Positions 1 to 12,213 of a stretch of DNA of 64,000 bases are shown here, piece after piece; within the stretch, counting starts at the first letter, position 1; each line of letters opens with the position of its first letter. The stretch is from Hymenolepis diminuta. Taxonomy: Eukaryota; Platyhelminthes; Cestoda; Cyclophyllidea; Hymenolepididae. Under the pieces are notes generated by a model. The model was given only the letters and a program-made list of their open reading frames with translations, made no database searches and was not told the DNA's origin. The position numbers and the translations under genes were made by a program. The stretch is from contig CAADRB010000019.1 in assembly GCA_900708905.1 (NCBI GenBank), positions 1,895,161-1,959,160 of the forward strand, in the 5' to 3' direction.

Positions 1-2761
1 GAAAAAGTTGGTGCTCAAAGGCAAAAAGTTTACATTCAATTGCAATTTTTCTTAATTTCATAATTCGTTGACTGCAGAAGAAACCACTCCCGACTTTAAG
101 TTACAGAGCCATTATTAGCAAAAATTAACGAAATTTTTTTAATAATAAAAGCACTTAATTGTCTGTTGCCTACTAAACTACCGTAAATTTACCTCATATT
201 TCATGTGCATTTTAACAATACCTGTAAAACCCCATTCTTACAATTTCGACATCATCGCCGGAGATAAGAAATTTCTGGAAGCACCCTGTAGTAACACTCA
301 AACACTTCAGTCCGACTTGGGCTAATCCAGAAATTTCTCACATAAACAACATTTCAAGGTCAAAACCATAAGAAATGTTACAAAAAGACCTTTTTAATTC
401 CTTAGTCAAGAATGAATGAATTGCAAAATTATGGAGTAGTGCCCGATAAAACTTTAGGCTCTGCTGATTATCCACGAATTCTTAAACGAGATATTCTATT
501 TCTCTTTAGCCAAAAGGTAATCTTCATTGAAACCTTTTATTAATTCGATCTTTCTAATAAAAATATTTAATCTGACATACTTGTGTGTATCTCATTTTTT
601 TAAACTATTACATATGCTGGAAATATACCAATATTATATATCATTAATCAACGAAATCTATAATATTTTATGGTGTATATAGATAGATACGATACCACGA
701 TGTGGAAATATCCGAAATTCTGTAGAGCATAATATCTCCAGGCAGTTAATTTCGTGACACGCCTAACAGAGAGATATCTCAAGAATATTCTTCATGATGG
801 TCGCCAACTTTTTCTTAAGAAAAAACTACTTTGTTAATTACCATTACGTGACGTTGAGATGACAAAATCTCATTTTTATTTGACCAATAAATCTTCCACT
901 TAACCAATTTCACCATAATTATCGATAATGTTCTGTTTTGATTCTGCGATATCCAAGTGCAAAAAAATTGACTCTTGAATGATGAAATATCCCGTAATTT
1001 CGCCCAAAAACGCATCGGTTCATTAATTTTCAAAGAGAACATTGTTGATGCCATTATATTTCTTAATTCAACAGAGATTTAATTTCATCTTATATCTATC
1101 GGCAATCATTTTCAAGTTAACCAGTTAGTTGTCTATAGGCCAGAAATTCAATTCAGTGGTAATAGATCGTCCTTAGTTAGGTCATTTTCATTTTTACAAT
1201 ACACAGTGAACAATAGTGAGGTATATTAATGCTAAAATCATATGAGCTAGCATCATCCTTGTAGTATCTTAGTCATTTGAAGTAAACTTTATCGAAATCA
1301 TCTATCTTGATTATCCAACTGGTCCATGTGCTTTGAATGTCGCTGGCAATTACCCAAGAACTCTGAGGATACATCTCAAATCCAAAGCTCAAAATAAATA
1401 AGACTCCTTTGACATTCTTGCCTAACTTCTACCTGATCCTCATCCTTCTACCCCCCACACTGAACTTATTTCCTAATATTAAGATTTTTCCCACCATATT
1501 TTCTGCCTTATCGTATATCATAATGCGCTTCATTATTTTTGCATCTCAACTGTTTATTTTAATTAAGCTCACAGGCTGCAATAGTAGTCCATAAGCATAT
1601 TCTAATTACATATACTTGAATCAATAGGGAACCTTTGAGTGTCAGATGCTGTTACTTTGCGGGAGTAAAAGGTGTCCCATCAGGGGCAAATATATTTTAC
1701 TTAACCGTATTAGGAGGTACGTCTATTCAGTAAAAAAACTCCATCAAAATTTAATAGTAGGGAAAATGAACAAGAAAATAACGTTTAAGACCATATATAG
1801 TTAGTTAAGTGAAAACACATCTTATTACCTCCCATTGTTTAACTTTGTTCAAAGCTAATTTGATTATTTTTAACTTATTGTAAAAATACGAATAAAAATT
1901 GCTGATATATTTGTAATGATATCGCAATTCCAACAAAATCAACTAATTTGACAAATTTAATCCCCCTTTTCAACAGCTCTTATCTATTAGAATATAATAC
2001 CCAGAGGAATTTCTTATTTATGAGACATTTTACAGTTCAATTTTATAATAGTCACAAGGAGAGCCTATCATTATTCCGCATATCAGATAACAAGGTTGAA
2101 TAGTTAAATAAGAGCCCTTGCGATTCTATAAATACAAAGAAGATCATACCTGCAGAGGAATGATCAATTTCTAACACCTAACTTCGCACGTGTTATCTTC
2201 TCTACGGGGGAAGAATAATTATACTTTCAAGGTCATGTGAAAGCAAAAGTCTCTTGTCCATATTTTATACTCCATACTTAAATTTCTGTGGGCGTCTCGT
2301 ACCCTAAGTATCTAGTTGGAATGGAGGTTCAGAGAAATTAGCCATGCAGTTTCTTTCATTAGTTAAAAAAAAGTAAATTGTCAAAAGAATGTTAAAAATA
2401 GCTCAGAGAATAAGGATAAAATGAACATTTAAATCGACCAAAATAACTGCATTCAGAACTTGATTTCTGTTCAGAATTTAAAGGAATATCCATTTGCTTG
2501 TCTTAGTATCACAAAATTGATATCAAACAAAAAGGATCTTTTCAGCTATTCGGTTCTTATTAATACAGTTTATAAAGCAATCATTTAAAATAGCACGAAA
2601 ATTTACCTAAATCATTATTGAATAATCACAATTTTAGTATTAATTCCTTAGATAATTCTGTGCTTGAATTCTAAAATAATATTTTATTTTAACTTTACAG
2701 TCTCTCGCTTTTCTCACACTTTGAAAAGAATATCTAGCATGAATTAGCACCTTAACACCTT

Positions 2762-2990
2762 GTGAAGTTCACAACGCTAACAAGGCTGATCAAGGGAATC
2801 TCGCTAGAACATTCTGGAAAGTGCGTGTGTAACCGATCGCGTAGCAAGCAAGCGCGGACGTGTGTGCAAAGACCCTCCCAACCAATCAGCGATCAATATC
2901 TCTGCAGCGTATATTGTATCTAAGCCTTCTGGCATTGAGCCATAGGCTTCAATAAATTCTCTTCACCTCATACTTTCCAGCTAATTTTAT
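2762..2990 (+). promoter_or_regulatory. Promoter-like or LTR-like module with heat-shock element
   Basis: The segment starts with a palindrome (TTGTGAA-G-TTCACAA). It then carries a perfect three-unit heat-shock element at 2807-2819 (GAA, CA, TTC, TG, GAA), a CCAAT box (ACCAATCA, about 2882) and an AATAAA at about 2951, followed by a G-rich TTTTGGGAGG stretch. Promoter motifs followed closely by a polyadenylation signal resemble a short LTR (U3-R-U5). No matching second LTR or gag/pol frame was found, so a solo LTR, a miniature LTR element or a promoter of an unseen transcript all remain possible. Confidence 0.3.
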
Positions 2991-3029
2991 TTTTATTTTG
3001 GGAGGGGGGAAGAGGCAACTTTATATTAT

Positions 3030-3105
3030 AGGACTCTGCTAGAGGCTAGTTAGACTTCTAAGAGGATTACTAAGGTTCAGTAGAATGCTTATTTGTCTAG
3101 CATCC
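3030..3105 (+). repeat. Diverged dispersed repeat, copy A
   Basis: This segment matches the reverse complement of 9418-9505. Shared blocks include GGACTCTGCTAGAGGCTA, AGGAGGATTACT-like and TAGCATCCG, in the same order and with similar spacing. By eye the similarity is roughly 70 percent with small gaps. It lies directly downstream of the LTR-like module at 2762-2990, so it may be the internal part of the same element. No coding sequence was seen. Confidence 0.5.
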
Positions 3106-5678
3106 GTTACAAGCTAATAATTAACCTTAAAAAAAATCGATGGACCTTAATGGTAATTTCACATTAAATATTTTCAGTTGACATTAATTCGCATTTTGAT
3201 CCCTGACTTTTATAGTCGATAACGTTCTTTAGTAGGTTATTTACTGATTTAAACAATCTTAACTGAAACTTATTTGCTCTGCAATGCACCATAATATATA
3301 ACGTTATTCATAAAATATTAAAATATAAACCGGTAACTGACCGTAAATTTATTCCACGCTGAATTTTAAAATTCGACTTTTTAATATACCTGAGTTTTTG
3401 TTAGGGATAGCCGCAAGCTAAAAGTAACGATCTCCAGCGCATCTGGGACTCAGTCAAAATAACTTAATTGCCTTTGAAAGGGGAACGGTTTAGGACTCTG
3501 TTATTTGTGTTCATCCAACTATTGGAAAATTTTTGTAGGTGAACTATCACATTATTTTCAAATCTGGAGCGCATCTAATTCATCTCGCTGTTTATATTTA
3601 GACTTTTAATCAATCCTTCATGATTCTTCTTCCTCATTCATTTAATTAATCCTCCATTTTAATTTTTAATCAACTGCCTCATCAACTTCAGATTTATGAA
3701 TCTCTGGTTCGCTTTTCTATTTCATCTTCAGCCATTGCCGTTCCACCATAAAGCCTTCTTCCGAATATGTTCCATTCTCTCTCATTACTACTCTGGGTTA
3801 CATAGTCCTCTACGAAACAATACGAAAGATAGAAGAAGTAAATAACAATGCCTTAAAAAATTAACGTCAAAAGCTGGAAATTTTATTTTAAATCTGTTCA
3901 TTAAAATGAAGACTGGTTTACGCGAAAAGTTCAAAGAAATGGGAGAAAATAGTCAGTTCGTCCATTTTTAGATAACACAGAAATGACTTTTACTTTTATA
4001 GACGACAAATACTGGTAATTAGTCATCTAGTTAGTGATTGAGACGATATTTGGATTGGTGCATGATCTTCTTAAAGACAAGAGCTGAATTTTTTTCATTA
4101 AAATTTTGTATTACTCACACTTAATTAATTATTATCTTAATTAATGTCTGTTTGGCATTCCATAATCAGTTCTACATATTAAACAATTAATCAACCTTCT
4201 GGAAAAGTAAATAGCTAATTATTTGATCTTTTATTTGGCGCAATACTACCTATAAATAATAAATACACTTTCTTTTGAAAATTTTCTTCGTTTTCATCCG
4301 CTAAACAATGTACGTGCCATTTCAAGTATTGAATAAGATAAGAAGCTTATAAAAAGAATTTTTGCATTTTCAACTTCGAACAGGGCTGATTAAGCTCCAT
4401 TCCAGATCCGCCAATTCACTAGCTCCAATGATCCAAAATTGGAAAACAAGAGAAAAACTGAATATATCTGTTAGATAATTAAGGAAAAGGGACCGTGTTT
4501 TGAGAACAATAAATAGGGACAGATAGCCGACATAAAGTGTGGTCGTCTAATAAGTCCAAAATTAATCATTAGTTGACAGTAGATGGGTATTTGCGTATGT
4601 GGTCGCTGTCGAACTGTTCATAAAGGATTTTATTAGAAGACGAAATGTGTACTCATTTCTTTAACAGGCTACTACCGATTATGAAATATGTACAATTAAT
4701 GTCAAATCAAAGATAAACCATTGATATTGGCAATTAATCATTATCACAAATCTTTACATATTCACGAGAATAATGATAAGTAATGATGCTAATTGCGACC
4801 GAATTTTTCGCTGAATGTGAATTAATATTCCGAATATAGTGACAAGATCACTTTTCAATAGATTTTTCAAATTATGCACAAAGGAGGAGCCGAGTTGTCT
4901 AGTTTTTCCTTCGAATTTTTATTGATCAGTATTTAATACATTCTACATTTTGTTGTCGCAAAAATTAAACTCGCCAAATTTCGGTGTTTGAAAATTCATT
5001 GAAAACAAAGAAAGGCATCATTATTTAGTATACATTAAAATTCTGAAAAGATAGTCTACGACTTACACATGGTGATACACAGAGCTGTTAGAATGTAAAG
5101 ATGATGGACTATTACATACACAAACGTTGGAATTGACATTATGACCGCTAAGAAATGTCAACAAATTAGATGACCAGAAATCGTATTTCGTTCACTTATA
5201 ATTTTGACTTTCGCTCAGACTTTTAATTTCCATGATGTATGCTATCCTACTTGCACAGATTAAATTTTATATCTGATCATACTTATTTCTGTCCTGCCCA
5301 CTTCCACCTTATTATTTTTTGGCATTAAACCATACTGTTACATCCACATTTCCTATCTCTTCTTGCCGGTTGTCCCATCTACAGTTACGAGGAATTAAAA
5401 AAAACTCCAGACGAATGCTCACGTGTAATTCTAGCATTAAATAAAACCTCGTTTTACATGTGCTTAGAATCTGGATTAGGAATCAGACAGAATATTTTTA
5501 TATTTAACTCAACAAATTCTAAAATCTTGGAATGTGAAAGCCAAATATCCACCATAATTGTAGGAATATAAAGAAATAGTTCTAATCTTACCTTAACAAT
5601 ACTAACTGTTTACATGCCGCTTTTAATTACAGCATATTAGAAACTTAGTGCTCTCAGCCATCGTGAAAGGCTAACGTG

Positions 5679-5729
5679 ATTGGACTATGGGCTTCTGTTT
5701 TGCACCAATCTGATTGGTCCTTGACGTAA
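5679..5729. promoter_or_regulatory. CCAAT/ATTGG triplet with adjacent CRE-like site
   Basis: Within 51 bp there are ATTGG (5679-5683), CCAAT (5705-5709), ATTGG (5713-5717) and TGACGTAA (5722-5729). The middle two form an inverted pair, CCAATCTGATTGG. Such spacing is typical of NF-Y plus CREB/ATF-bound animal promoters. No gene start was recognised on either side, so a function is inference only. Confidence 0.3.
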
Positions 5730-8700
5730 TACTGTCAGGCGCTAGAACAGTACACCTCTGATTTACTTGAAAGACGTGGTTATTTCTACATCTTTTTGTT
5801 CAAAGCGCGTAAAAACTACATCAAGCGTCTGTTTATAGAAATTTCATCACTTTTGCTTTGTTATCAAGTTGACATTGTCTCCTCTTTATTGCAATACAAA
5901 CAGACTAGACGGGACTCAGTAATTTTAATAACGGAAATCGATGTATAGGTTATACATTAGCGATAATTAACTTTGGCTTTACAAGTGGACAAATTATTTA
6001 TCATGAAAATCTATAAAATTATAATAGCCTTAATTCACTCATCGAACTTCTGATTCCTCAGTATGCCCCTAATAATGGTGACAGTGTTGAGCTATTGTGG
6101 TAGACATATTACGTTTAGACTGACTTTTGAGGAAATAATATTTTTCTCATCATTGATTACGGGAAATCTGGTAAATTAGGGGTACAAGCGGATGTCATAG
6201 AGAGTCTGAATTTTTGCCGAATCGGAAGTAACACAGTCGAAACCCACCGATGCACATACTCAGTTTAGAATGTCACTTACTTTGATTAATGTCCGTGAAA
6301 CGTTAAAAGCAAGATTTCTAACTCAGAAAGCTTCGAAAAAGTCCTTTTCTTAGAATAGGCGTTGGAGAAAATTTATTTTAGTTTTCACACTCTATCGGGA
6401 GCCAGAAATGTCTTCACCCGCCCTTCTATATATTTGGGAGTCAAACTTTTGATTCACTGGACTTTTAGTATCTCATATTGCTAGTGAAATAAAAAATGTA
6501 ATTCCTTGCTGCAGATACCGGAACTTCCCCAGAATGGAATTTTTGTCCTTTCCGAACTGAGCTCTAGAGAAAAAGAATAATTAGCTGAAAAGTAGAAAAG
6601 AAAAATAACGGAGAGCAGAGGTTCGCTGGAAATATTACTTCGTGGATGACAGAATATCTTCTGGTATTGGTGGCCCTCATTTCCAACCCAAAAGACGGTA
6701 TATTTCAGGTTCAAACTTTACTTCAAGTTCAGAGGAAGTAAAATTGCCCATGGATGTTTTGAGTAAAGTCAAATTATAAATATCCCTTGATATGCTTTGG
6801 AAATATGGTTCGTTTATTCGACCATTCATTAAAAAATAAAAAAATCAAATATTTTAAATACAAATTTCATTCGATACTTCAAGTGTGCATTTACAATAGA
6901 GGCAACTGTTACTCATCTCTTTTAACCTTCAAAATGATTTTATTAGGATTTTAGACAATTCAACTAAAGCCAATTTGTTGAACTCGAGGTAATTACTCTG
7001 TAATTATTTAAGGAACTGTGGTTTAAAGGAACTCTTACAATGCCTTGCTTAAACATTTATCTGACAGACTTTACTTTTACCACTCCCCTGCTCTTTTAAA
7101 TAAACGCTGAAATTACTAAGCAAAATTGCTTGTATCGAGATACAGCTTTCAGAACTCTGGTTAAATTTTGAGCAGCCGTAGCAGCTGGATCTAAACGCTC
7201 TGAAAAAGGGGAACTAATAATTATCTGTGTTATAAATTCATCCATCTTATATAAGATATAAAATTAATAGAAAGTTCCAAATCTAGGGTAATTGTTAAGT
7301 CTGAAAAATTTTAAGGATAAGTCGCCGTTGGGTTTCCATGAAAAATCCTCAAGTTCTTTTACCTTAAAACTTCATTTGTGTCATCAGATACCTAGGATAG
7401 CTAGAAGGAAAGCTAACACAAAGTCATGGCTAGGGCAATTCAATCAAAATGCTGAGGAAGTTCTTCTGTCATGGCTAAAATGGCTAACACTGTTAATTAC
7501 CACTGCTTAAAGCGTAAATCTCCACCTCAATGAGATACAAAGCCATTGACTATATTTGAATAGAAGTCGATACGTTGGCACTTTCGGCGAGATCAATGTA
7601 CCGTAAGCTCAATGATCAACAAGAACTCCCAAAAAAAACGGATGTTATATTAGTATCTAATTAATTGAGGATAAGCAACTTAAGCCAATTCTAGCAGCAT
7701 AAGGAATATGAAAATGTTGTAGAAGTGTCAAATATTCAACTATTGACAATGGTTACAACTGTTTTCCTAGCAGACTTTCATTTACTTTGTCTTTACATTA
7801 CCTTTCAATGGCTTCTTCCAAGAGCTACAGATACAAGTGTTGGTGTTGAACATTTCAAATATCCAAATGTTATACACATTTTCTGTTTTGCCCTTAATAA
7901 GCGAATTAATTAAAGCAGTGGGTTGATTTTAAAAGCTCAAGAAAGTAGCAAAGCATAGTCCTGCCAATCTGTGGGTATGAAAATGTCCTAGTCTGTAGCT
8001 AACTCATCACCGTTTGAAGAGTATAACTGGCGCAGATAGTGCTGTGAGCCGATGCTCAAGATACTTACTATCATAATCAACCAGATTAGAGATATTTCAG
8101 TGGCATTTGGTCCACTTATTTCGAAAAGTTCGTCTATATTTATCTCATTTACCTAATCCTATATAATCTAACTTTTTGTAAAGAATGACGTGCTTTGAAT
8201 CCTAATTCTTGGTCACTTTCATCGCCAATTATTAAATCTCATCTTCCCTCTCTATAATCAATTTAATCACTGAAAATAGTGGCCACATGTGCAAAGGGCC
8301 AGATCTCACTTACATACGAAAAATGACCTTATTTCTGCTAGTTCGCCTTAGTTGGTTTTGCTAGTCTATCAAACAAAGAAAAATAAAAGCATTCAACACC
8401 AGGCGTTTGGAATATTTATGAGTCTTTGTTCTTTTGATTCGACTTTGCTGTGAAGGGTTAAAATGTAAAGTATAGCGTCATTTGTTCATATAAGAATGGA
8501 AATATAAATTGTCACTAATTAAGTCGATTTGTATTGTCATTTCTATCAACATCTAATCTTAAAAAGAAAATTTATATTCACAATGAATATTGAAATATAG
8601 GTAAAGTGATTTTGTGAATCTTTTAAAAAGCAGTAAAACTGATAAGCGAGGGCAGTCAGAGATTGATAATATTCTTTCGATCTTACAACGTCCCGAATTC

Positions 8701-9417
8701 GATATAAGTCATTCAAATCAGTGAGTCCTGTGTAGTAAAATGCATCTACTATATGTTATAATATGCTCATTTATTTATAAAGCTGATACAGATTATAATA
8801 ATCGGATAAGTGGATGTATTACTACAAGGATATGATTCGACGAAAGCTCAGCTCAGAATAATGAGTGCAGTTAATTTTGCAGTTTTCGTAAAGGCTTCGA
8901 TGAAGAGATTCGGATGATATTCTGGGATGCGGTATTTTAACTACCCTTCAATTTAATACAACTTACAGCAACCGGAAACTGGGCACTGGAAGTTCTTGTC
9001 TCTCGTTGCACTTGAAGAAATTTGGTCCCGAAGATAGAATAAAATCATTGCTTTCTTTACTGCACACATTTGCATGCAATTGAAAGCTTCGCAACTTCAG
9101 TGCTTTTATTGCTCCAATGCCCTTGAGGTGGGGATTTATGCATTATGAGATAGGAATCGAAATTTTTGGCAGTTTTAAAAAGGACAGAGGATATATATAC
9201 ACATAAATATAAAGAGAACCATTGCTCAAATCTAGTATGACTCATAAAAGTCGATAAATCTGCATTACTGTAAAAATTGCATTATGCGAGCTCATAGAAT
9301 TGACCGTTAATTTGTCGTCAATAAATGAAGGATGCGAAATTGGTCAAACACCTTATCGTGCTCCATTTCCCCTGTCTATTGAAACCGGGGTTGTCCTTGT
9401 TCAGTACTATAGCGGAT

Positions 9418-9505
9418 GCTACACCAATAAGTCTTTTTGCTACACCTAAGTAATCCTCCTAAGCAGTCCGAATAGCCTCTAGCAGAGTCCTCTATTATCA
9501 ATTCA
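9418..9505 (-). repeat. Diverged dispersed repeat, copy B
   Basis: The reverse complement of this segment aligns with copy A at 3030-3105, and weaker similarity continues into the TTGGGAG motif next to it (about 9510-9520). The two copies are therefore about 6.3 kb apart in inverted orientation. No coding sequence was seen. Confidence 0.5.
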
Positions 9506-9931
9506 CTCCCAAATTAGCTAAGCTATGCCCAACGTGGTAAGAATCAGAAAGATGCTGCGTGGAGAGGGTTTACTGACCACTTCGTTGCTGTTTTGTGTGT
9601 AAAAGCTTAGTCATTAAATACAAAACCATGCTAGGCTTCAGGGATCACCCACAGTACTGACACCTTCCCCATTCCTTCCAATTTATCCTTTTCCCTCTTA
9701 TTCATTTCCAATTGTTAAATACACATTTGTTCACCCCAACTCTTGGTCTTCTTACCTCTCTAAGGTGATATCAAGCCTAAAGTGACCTTATTCGGGATTG
9801 GAGGTACTATAGAATTATGTCGTTTCTTTACCTAAGTTATTTTATGAAGAATTTGTGAACGTTTTAATCCCTCCACATGGTGACCACTCGAGTTCCTATT
9901 TGTGGAAAAAATTGGAAACGTGATTTCTACC

Positions 9932-9990
9932 GCTCATCTTGGGTAGAAGAGTAATATCTTAAAGTATCCCAAATGAGAAAATGGCATTAT
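9932..9990 (-). repeat. SINE 3' tail fragment, reversed
   Basis: Read on the minus strand, the segment contains TTTCTCA, GGAT, AAGAT and ACTCTTCTACCC in the same order and spacing as the tail of the SINE at 25075-25250, followed by an AAGATGAG like that of the copy at 39041. The tRNA-like head is not recognisable upstream, so this is a truncated copy. Confidence 0.5.
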
Positions 9991-10883
9991 ATCATTAATG
10001 TTTTAATAAGGTTTAACCGCTTCAACCAATAGAGTGTCGGAACCTTGTCAATTATGATTAAAGCCCGTTTAGCCAAGTCTACTAAAGAAGACATTGTTGG
10101 CACCCGAATTTGGCATAGATAAGATGTTATAAAGCCGCTCTGATTATAATCTTGTATTTTTCAACCCTCCTGTTGGCTAAGATGTTGGCCATTCCCAGCC
10201 AACTGATTTTATGACTTTAAACCACTAGGTAGACGTACCTCTTTATTGTAGTACTTGAATAGAAATTGTTCGCATTGCTCCACCCTAAACTATGCGGCGG
10301 AAATAACATATCTGCAATTAACAGTTCACTCTGCATAATGTCACACTTCTTCAAAATTTTTGGTCAACTCAATAGCGCTGTACTCCAGATACCTTTAAAG
10401 CTAAAAAGGACACTATAATCGTAATTTCACTAACTGCACTTCAAACAGAAAGCGCACATTTTGATCCTAGAGAGCACTTTCTTAATTACATTAACTTCTC
10501 ATGGTCACTAGGGATACGGGTGACAACACTCGACTTGGGTTTGGGAAGGTATGCTGAAGTCATCCTTATGCAGTTACTAATCCCTAATTGATGCAGTTAG
10601 GGATTTACATCACAGGATGTGAACCAATCTCATCAACTTTGATTTGACAGATATTCACACCGATCACTGTGCCACCAATATTTTCATCAACCAGCAATAG
10701 GACCAAAAATAAAAGGCTAATACTATAGTGGTAACACCCACATATCCCAACTCTCAAATCAAAAGACAGTTACTGTAGTGTGGAACGTTGAATTGATTTA
10801 ACTCACTGAATTTCTACAACAGTACAACAAACATTGCTTTCATCCGGGATACACTGACAATTAACTTTCGCATTGAGATGCGT

Positions 10884-12213
10884 TTAATCCAAATCTGAAA
10901 CAGAGAAAAATATGAGGTTGGTGAGAATGATTACAAGCCTTAAATCAACGACATACCATCATCACCAGGAGGCTTCGCGTGCGGAACACCACCAGTTTGT
11001 GGTGACTGCGGAATGTCACCAGCCTGCTCAGGAATTCCCATCTTTTCTTGCATCTTTTTCATGAGATTAGCAAACTTGGGGTTGCTAGCAGCAGAAGAAA
11101 ACGCTGCGGGGTCAGACATGCCCTTGGCGAAAGCAGCTTGGAGCTCAGGATCTTGCATAGCAGCCACCATCTCAGGATCGGAAAAAAGTTTGCCGAAGAT
11201 GTCTTGCATCCCCGTGGGCATTCCCTCATCCTCTTCGGTACCGAAATTCGCCGCATTCGCTTTCTTTGCCTCTTCATAAGCTCTCTGCCTGGCTTCATGT
11301 GCCTTTTTCAACTCCCTAAACTTCTTTTCCTCACGTTTGCGATCCCACTTCAACTTATGTTCGTGGATACGTTTGAACTTAAGAGAGGAAGATGAGATTT
11401 TAAGCAATGTGACCTACATTAGGAGTAACTGCTTTTAGAGCCTCATTAACTGCCTCGTCGTAATCAATTTTAAGTGAGTTTGTAAGGTCATAGTAAGCAC
11501 CTTCAAATTGTCCAAGAGACCTTAAATTGAAACAGTGAAATGACAATCAAAAAGATGACAAACTTTTTGGCCAGACCACGCCATTTGTAAGCAGCGGCTG
11601 AATCGGGATTGAGTTTTATGGCCTGATCACAATCACGAATGGCAGATTTGGGCTTCTTCAACTCATAAAAACAACTGAATTGGGAGAACTTAGAGAGAAT
11701 TAACAAGACCTTACGCTGCTCTCTTCGCAAAAGTAACAGCACGACGAGGGTCCGCCAAAATTGATTCAGTGTAGAGATCCGCGGCAGCTTGGTACTCCTT
11801 TTCGGAGAACTTTGCTTGAGCCTCAGAACGCTTTTCGGATGATTTCGTTTCCATTTCTTCAGTGACTTCTACTGAGTCATCACCCATTGGATGGGGCTCA
11901 TCCGATTCCTCCTCAATAACATCGGTCATGTCCAATTCAACTTCTGATTCTTCGCTTTCCGGTTCTTCGACAACCTCAGATTTTTCTTCATGAACATTAT
12001 CCTTCTTCGGTGGCTCATGAGCTTGAGGTTTTTTGGGAGGTGGGATAGTTGCGCCTAAACTAAACGAAAAAATAAATAGGAAAAAGTGACAAGGAAATAC
12101 CTCTCTAAGTAATCCCTCAGAAATTTAAGATCAGGAGTATGGAGAAGTTCTGGTTGACTTTTGAGAATCCTGACAAATTCTCTCGCTTCTTCGACAAGCT
12201 TAGGAGGCAGCAT
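10884..12213 (-). CDS. ST13: Hsc70-interacting protein (Hip, ST13)
   Basis: This is a cytosolic co-chaperone that binds the ATPase domain of Hsc70 and stabilises its ADP state. Exons on the minus strand are 12101-12213, 11715-12059, 11564-11674, 11418-11520 and from 11377 downward; the introns are only 39-41 bp. The N-terminal dimerisation segment ([13 protein letters not shown]), an acidic stretch, the TPR block (residues about 105-225, with [20 protein letters not shown]) and a charged helix are followed by the C-terminal DP/STI1 domain ([19 protein letters not shown]). The GGMP repeats of vertebrate Hip are absent. Reading straight through exon 5 gives a stop at 10940 and 369 residues. Using the good GTATGT donor near 10953 and the acceptor at 10895 instead gives a short final exon ending DLD at 10884. 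The start ATG matches the position of family starts. Confidence 0.93.

Larger units (their letters stand above)
1..10883. other. Gene-free stretch, AT-rich, with diverged repeats
   Basis: No exon or gene was recognised in these 10.9 kb. The open frames are all under about 80 codons, none resembles a known family, and none sits between convincing splice sites. The stretch does hold a promoter- or LTR-like module near 2.8-3.0 kb, a CCAAT/CRE cluster near 5.7 kb, an inverted pair of diverged repeats (3.0 and 9.4 kb), a tRNA-Trp-like primer-binding motif (TGGTGACC, 9878-9885) and a reversed SINE tail near 9.95 kb. It may be intergenic or a long intron of a gene lying outside the window. Small RNA genes without recognisable motifs would have been missed. 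Confidence 0.6.

Noticed and set aside
815..1054. 79-codon minus-strand frame starting MASTMFSLK
   Set aside because: No family resemblance, no supporting splice sites or promoter, and the length is unremarkable for AT-rich DNA; treated as chance.
6481..6714. 77-codon minus-strand frame
   Set aside because: Composition is mixed and hydrophobic with no recognised motif; a chance frame in a gene-free region is more likely.
11013..11395. Plus-strand frames of 88 and 115 codons opposite ST13
   Set aside because: They are antisense shadows of the ST13 C-terminal exon, whose minus-strand product is clearly homologous.
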